Below, piece after piece: positions 14,789-18,384 of a stretch of DNA of 18,384 bases (the first letter of the stretch is position 1; the number at the start of each line of letters is the position of its first letter). A program made the position numbers and the translations under genes. The stretch lies in the NCBI GenBank assembly GCA_023433265.1, contig JAEZDR010000093.1, positions 1-18,384 of the forward strand, read 5' to 3'. Source of the DNA: Bacteroidota bacterium (lineage in GTDB: Bacteria; Bacteroidota; Bacteroidia; Chitinophagales; Chitinophagaceae). The notes beneath the pieces were generated by a model. That model was given only the letters and a program-made list of their open reading frames with translations. It did no database searches and was not told the DNA's origin.

Positions 14789-14822
14789 TAGGGTAAGGTT
14801 TCTACATTTCGGTTGAATTAGC
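14773..14822 (+). repeat. Interleaved inverted repeats at the end of the AI-2E family gene
   Basis: TTCAACCGA (14773-14781) pairs perfectly with TCGGTTGAA (14809-14817). GCTAAT (14784-14789), inside that loop, pairs with ATTAGC (14817-14822) outside it. The arms cross, which is pseudoknot topology, or they are alternative hairpins. The stop codon TAA lies in the second arm. No T-run follows, so a classical terminator is not supported. Confidence 0.5.
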
Positions 14823-14846
14823 CTTATGTATCATTTGCGCTTAGGC

Positions 14847-14877
14847 TTTGCCCTTACACCGCACTCTGCTATTTTTG
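14847..14877 (+). promoter_or_regulatory. Consensus Bacteroidota promoter for cysS
   Basis: TTTG (14847-14850), a 19-base spacer and TATTTTTG (14870-14877) match the TTTG-N19-TAnnTTTG consensus fully. Only four bases separate the -7 element from the cysS ATG at 14882, so the transcript should start at or next to the start codon. Confidence 0.75.
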
Positions 14878-14881
14878 CCGC

Positions 14882-16387
14882 ATGTCCCAACTTCGTATAT
14901 ATAATTCTCTAACCAGGCAAAAAGAAGTATTCACTCCTATTACCCCGGGGCATGTTGGCATGTATGTTTGTGGTCCCACCGTCAGCGGCGAAAGTCACCT
15001 TGGCCATGCCCGGCCTTATATCACTTTCGATGTAGTTTACCGGTACCTCCTCCACCTGGGCTACAAAGTCCGCTATGTACGAAACATAACTGATGCGGGT
15101 CACTTCGAAGAGGAAGGCCGCGAAGCAGAAGACAAAATCAGTAAAAAAGCAGTTATCGAGAAGCTGGAGCCTATGGAATTGGTGCAGAAATACTCTAACC
15201 TCTACCATTGGGCAATGAAGCAGCTAAACAACCTGGAACCCAGCATAGAACCTACTGCAACAGGCCACATTGTGGAGCAGCAGGAAATGATCAAAAAAAT
15301 CATTGAAGATGGTTTTGCATACGAGGTCAATGGCTCGGTTTATTTTGATGTTGAGAAATATCACCACGCGTTTAAAGATAGAGGCTTGCCTTACGGCATC
15401 CTTAGCGGCAGGGTACTTGAAGAAATGATGGATACCACCCGCGAATTGGAGAACCAGGACGAAAAACGCAATAAGGCAGATTTTGCCTTATGGAAAAAGG
15501 CTCCGCCTGAGCACATCATGCGTTGGGCCAGTCCATGGGGAGAAGGTTTCCCCGGCTGGCACATCGAATGTTCAGCTATGAGTAGTAAATACCTGGGAAC
15601 CACCTTCGATATTCATGGGGGAGGAATGGACCTCCAGTTTCCTCATCACGAATGCGAAATAGCCCAAAGCTCAGTAGTAAATGGTGTGGCACCGGTCAAA
15701 TATTGGATGCATAACAACATGATTACCATCAATGGCCGTAAGATGGGTAAAAGCTACAACAACGTTATCAAGCTAACCGAGTTGTTCAGCGGCGATCATC
15801 CACTCCTGGAACAAGGTTTCCATCCCGTAACTATTCGCTTTTTCATTTTGCAAACCCACTATAGATCCACTTTAGATTTTGGCAACGAAGCTCTCAAAGC
15901 TGCAGAAAAAGGATTGAAAAGATTATGGGAAGCATATGAGAATTTGCAAAAACTTCCTGCCCCCCCAACAGGCGCACCCGATGCGGAATTAGAAGAAAAA
16001 GTAAAGCGGTTGGTGGGCGAATTCGAAGAATTTATTAGCGATGACTTTAGCACAGCTAAGGTGCTGGCCAATATGTTCGAACTGGTTCCTGTAATAAATG
16101 GTATAAAAGACAGGCACCTGCCAGCCTCTGCCCTCTCACAGGAAACCCTAGAATATCTTAAAACTCAAATGAAACTTTTTGTTGAAGACATATTTGGGTT
16201 GACAATGACAACAGAGGCTGACAATAGCAAACTACAAGGCGTACTCGAACTGCTGATTCAACTGCGCAAGGAAGCAAAAACGAATAAAAATTTTGTTCTT
16301 AGCGATAAAATAAGAAATGAACTTAATGCCCTCGGTATTCAACTCAAGGATGAGAAGGATGGGGGCATGAGCTACACTATACTTTAA
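14882..16387 (+). CDS. cysS: Cysteinyl-tRNA synthetase
   Basis: This class I synthetase charges tRNA-Cys with cysteine in the cytoplasm. The N-terminus MSQLRIYNSLTRQKEVFTPI is standard for the family, which fixes the ATG at 14882. MYVCGPTV contains zinc ligand C30. The HIGH motif appears as HLGH (39-42). Further zinc-site residues lie in HIECSAMSS (C230) and LQFPHHECE (H255/H256 and E257/E259). The KMSKS loop reads KMGKS (287-291), a substitution often seen in CysRS. The C-terminal helical anticodon region (350-501) is complete. The 501-residue length is slightly above that of E. coli CysRS. The promoter ends four bases before the start, so there is no room for a ribosome-binding site. thiL follows after 36 bases. 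Confidence 0.97.
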   Translation: MSQLRIYNSLTRQKEVFTPITPGHVGMYVCGPTVSGESHLGHARPYITFDVVYRYLLHLGYKVRYVRNITDAGHFEEEGREAEDKISKKAVIEKLEPMELVQKYSNLYHWAMKQLNNLEPSIEPTATGHIVEQQEMIKKIIEDGFAYEVNGSVYFDVEKYHHAFKDRGLPYGILSGRVLEEMMDTTRELENQDEKRNKADFALWKKAPPEHIMRWASPWGEGFPGWHIECSAMSSKYLGTTFDIHGGGMDLQFPHHECEIAQSSVVNGVAPVKYWMHNNMITINGRKMGKSYNNVIKLTELFSGDHPLLEQGFHPVTIRFFILQTHYRSTLDFGNEALKAAEKGLKRLWEAYENLQKLPAPPTGAPDAELEEKVKRLVGEFEEFISDDFSTAKVLANMFELVPVINGIKDRHLPASALSQETLEYLKTQMKLFVEDIFGLTMTTEADNSKLQGVLELLIQLRKEAKTNKNFVLSDKIRNELNALGIQLKDEKDGGMSYTIL

Positions 16388-16423
16388 TGGCAATGGCAGC
16401 CCGGCTGCAAGCAAAATATTCAT

Positions 16424-17458
16424 ATGGAAGTCAATAGAACAGAGATAGCAACTCTTGGAGAGTTCGGGCTCATTGAACACCTCACTAAAAACGTTGAACA
16501 CCAGAATGCTTCTACGGTTTTGGGCGTAGGCGACGATGCAGCAGTAATAGACCATTTTGGAAAACAGACTGCTGTAACAACCGATTTTCTGATAGAAGGT
16601 GTTCACTTCGATCTCATGTACACCCCGCTAAAGCATCTCGGGTACAAGAGTATTGTGGTGAACCTTAGCGACATCTACGCGATGAATGCTATTCCCACGC
16701 AGGTTACTCTGAGCATTGCATTTAGTAACAGGTTCAGCGTTGAAGCATTAAGCGAGTTTTATGAGGGTGTTTATAAAGCCTGTGAGCGATACCAGGTTGA
16801 CCTTGTTGGAGGAGATACCTCCACGTCCCAAAAAGGGTTCATTATTTCTGTTACGGCTATTGGCGAAGTCTCTCCGGCAAAATTTGTTAAGCGGGACGGG
16901 GCAAAAAAGGGAGATCTTATTTGCGTTTCTGGCCACCTCGGGGCAGCTTTTCTTGGGCTTACGCTTTTAGAGAGAGAAAAGAAAATCTTCATGGAAAACC
17001 CTGCTATTCAACCTGACCTCGAACACGAGGACTACATAGTAGGTCGGATTCTTAAACCGGAGGCCCGGAAAGATATTGTTGAATTTCTTGCAACAAACGA
17101 GATACTTCCATCAGCTATGATGGATGTAAGTGATGGGCTGAGCAGCGATATCTTACACATCTGTCGCCAAAGCAAAACGGGATGCCGACTGCACGAAGAC
17201 AAGCTACCCATTGCTGAACCAGCCCGTGCAGCAGCTTTCAAGTTTGGCCTCGATCCAACCGTTTGTGCGTTGAACGGTGGCGAGGACTATGAGCTTCTAT
17301 TTACAATCAGGCAGGAAGATTATGATAAGATCACACTTAGCGAAGAAATAAGTGTCATTGGATATATTACAGAGTTAGAGGAGGGATGTAAAATTATCAC
17401 GAGGGGCGGCAATACACACGACATTACTGCGCAGGGCTGGAATGCTTTTGTCAAATAA
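16424..17458 (+). CDS. thiL: Thiamine-monophosphate kinase ThiL
   Basis: ThiL phosphorylates thiamine monophosphate with ATP to give thiamine diphosphate, the active cofactor, in the cytoplasm. Family motifs run in order: FGLIEHL (14-20), the metal-binding VGDDAAV (35-41), TTDFLIEGVHF (52-62), NLSDIYAMNAIP (80-91), VGGDTSTS (128-135), DVSDGLSSD (234-242) and GGEDYELLF (285-293). The ATG at 16424 leaves the usual short lead before the first motif. At 344 residues it is a complete AIR-synthase-fold protein. No other thiamine gene is adjacent. It may be co-transcribed with cysS. Its last codons overlap the promoter of the downstream S41 gene. Confidence 0.96.
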   Translation: MEVNRTEIATLGEFGLIEHLTKNVEHQNASTVLGVGDDAAVIDHFGKQTAVTTDFLIEGVHFDLMYTPLKHLGYKSIVVNLSDIYAMNAIPTQVTLSIAFSNRFSVEALSEFYEGVYKACERYQVDLVGGDTSTSQKGFIISVTAIGEVSPAKFVKRDGAKKGDLICVSGHLGAAFLGLTLLEREKKIFMENPAIQPDLEHEDYIVGRILKPEARKDIVEFLATNEILPSAMMDVSDGLSSDILHICRQSKTGCRLHEDKLPIAEPARAAAFKFGLDPTVCALNGGEDYELLFTIRQEDYDKITLSEEISVIGYITELEEGCKIITRGGNTHDITAQGWNAFVK

Positions 17459-17478
17459 GCCTCGCACTCTTATTTTTG
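17447..17478 (+). promoter_or_regulatory. Consensus promoter inside the 3' end of thiL
   Basis: TTTG (17447-17450), a 20-base spacer and TATTTTTG (17471-17478) match the Bacteroidota consensus. The -33 element lies in the last codons of thiL. Transcription should begin near 17484, exactly where a GTG codon opens the S41 lipoprotein frame. Confidence 0.65.
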
Positions 17479-17483
17479 AAAAC

Positions 17484-18384
17484 GTGAGGACACACCTAAG
17501 CTTGGTTCTATTTGTGTTTGTGTTGTTTTGTTCCTGCAAGGCTTCGCTACAGGTTACAGGTGACGAAAAACTTGCCCCGGAAGCTGCTAAAGAAGATATT
17601 ACGCTCCTCAAAAAAATTCTCGAAAAGAAGCACCCAAGTCTATACTGGTATGCTCCGAAACCGGTTATTGACAGTGTATTCCAGGCAGCCCTCAACGCTA
17701 TCGCAGACTCAGTTACCGAACATCGCATGCGCAATATTATTGCTGCGGCACTTAGCCAGGTGCGCTGCGGCCATACAGCAGTAAGATATTCGAAACCATA
17801 TCAGCGTTTTCTTTCTAAAACCCGATACCCTCAATTCCCGCTAAGCATCAAGACATGGAAAGACTCAATGGTAGTAATCAACAACTATCTGAATGATTCT
17901 TTGATAAAAAGAGGAACAATCATAACATCTATCAATGGCACAACACCGAAACAACTGTTAGATAGCATGTTTGCACTTATCAGTACAGATGGATACGCAG
18001 ATAACTTCAAGAGCCAGCTCATCAGCTTCAATTTCCCCCTGTATTATCGAGCTACGTTCGGGTTAAGTAAACAATACAATATTACTTATATAGATAGCGG
18101 CGGCAGCGTAGCCAATGCCACACTTTCCAACTTCAAACCAATTGATGATTCAGTAAAAAAAGACCTTCCAAGAGCACTGCCTCCGGATAAACCTCGGCGC
18201 AAGCAAAGACAAGAAGCACTACTGCTTAGTAAAAGAAGCCTGAGAATTGATACGACAACTTCCACCGCTTACATGAATATTGCCACCTTTAGCAGCGGCA
18301 AGCTCAGAAAGTTTTTTAGAAAAAGTTTCCGCGCTATTGCAAAAACTCATACGCAGTCGCTGGTAATTGAACTTAGGTTAAACG
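17484..18384 (+). CDS. S41-type peptidase lipoprotein, truncated at the window edge
   Basis: The frame is open from the ATG at 17442 to the last base, so the C-terminus is missing. The GTG at 17484 is preferred: it gives a compact lipoprotein signal (VRTHLSLVLFVFVLFCSC, Cys18) and sits just after a consensus promoter. The ATG at 17442 would overlap thiL by 17 bases and put 14 polar residues before the signal. After the signal come the N-terminal helical region of S41 peptidases (EDITLLKKILEKKHPSLYWY, then SQVRCGHTAV), a PDZ-like segment (SMVVINNYLNDSLIKRGTIITSINGTTPKQLLDSM) and the start of the protease core (AYMNIATFS and SLVIELRLN, compare VIDLRxNxGG). A basic stretch PPDKPRRKQRQE sits between PDZ and core. 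The catalytic serine lies beyond the window. Confidence 0.8.
   Translation, partial: MRTHLSLVLFVFVLFCSCKASLQVTGDEKLAPEAAKEDITLLKKILEKKHPSLYWYAPKPVIDSVFQAALNAIADSVTEHRMRNIIAAALSQVRCGHTAVRYSKPYQRFLSKTRYPQFPLSIKTWKDSMVVINNYLNDSLIKRGTIITSINGTTPKQLLDSMFALISTDGYADNFKSQLISFNFPLYYRATFGLSKQYNITYIDSGGSVANATLSNFKPIDDSVKKDLPRALPPDKPRRKQRQEALLLSKRSLRIDTTTSTAYMNIATFSSGKLRKFFRKSFRAIAKTHTQSLVIELRLN

Noticed and set aside
14882..16387. KMGKS instead of KMSKS in CysRS as a defect
   Set aside because: Substitution at this position is seen in functional CysRS enzymes, and all other catalytic and zinc residues are present.

Overview
The window reads as an ordinary chromosomal segment of a Bacteroidota bacterium, most likely Chitinophagaceae-like (the family is inference; the phylum is well supported). 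Evidence for the phylum: promoters of the TTTG / TAnnTTTG type, almost no Shine-Dalgarno sequences, the gene order parA-parB-DUF5683-dapB, an SDR-type threonine dehydrogenase, a DUF3575-like outer-membrane barrel, and many short lipoprotein or Sec signal peptides. There are 18 protein genes; the last runs off the right edge. No tRNA, rRNA, transposase, integrase, phage gene or CRISPR array was seen.

Left part (1-7447): a YbgC-type acyl-CoA thioesterase, a lipoprotein L,D-transpeptidase ending in a clear intrinsic terminator, and recN. These are followed on the minus strand by a secreted protein with a T9SS-like C-terminus and an ACC-deaminase/D-cysteine-desulfhydrase-like PLP enzyme. A nucleotidyltransferase and a UPF0173 metallo-hydrolase follow on the plus strand. 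recN and the secreted-protein gene end with interlocked stop codons.

Middle (7448-12447): a 508-bp gene-free region holds a palindrome, 5.7 copies of an 11-bp tandem repeat, two hairpins with T-runs, a promoter and a strong leader hairpin. It precedes the chromosome-partitioning operon parA-parB, then a DUF5683 membrane protein, then dapB (lysine/diaminopimelate synthesis). Two divergent outer-membrane barrel genes follow, sharing a short intergenic region with a 14-bp perfect palindrome.

Right part (12450-18384): threonine dehydrogenase (minus strand), an AI-2E-type membrane protein, cysS, thiL and a truncated S41-type peptidase lipoprotein. cysS and the S41 gene each have a good TTTG-N19/20-TAnnTTTG promoter ending only 4-5 bases before the start codon, which predicts leaderless or near-leaderless mRNAs.

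I found no clear undescribed multi-gene system. The least explained DNA is the structured region 7448-7955 upstream of parAB. The most testable observation is the near-leaderless promoter architecture.
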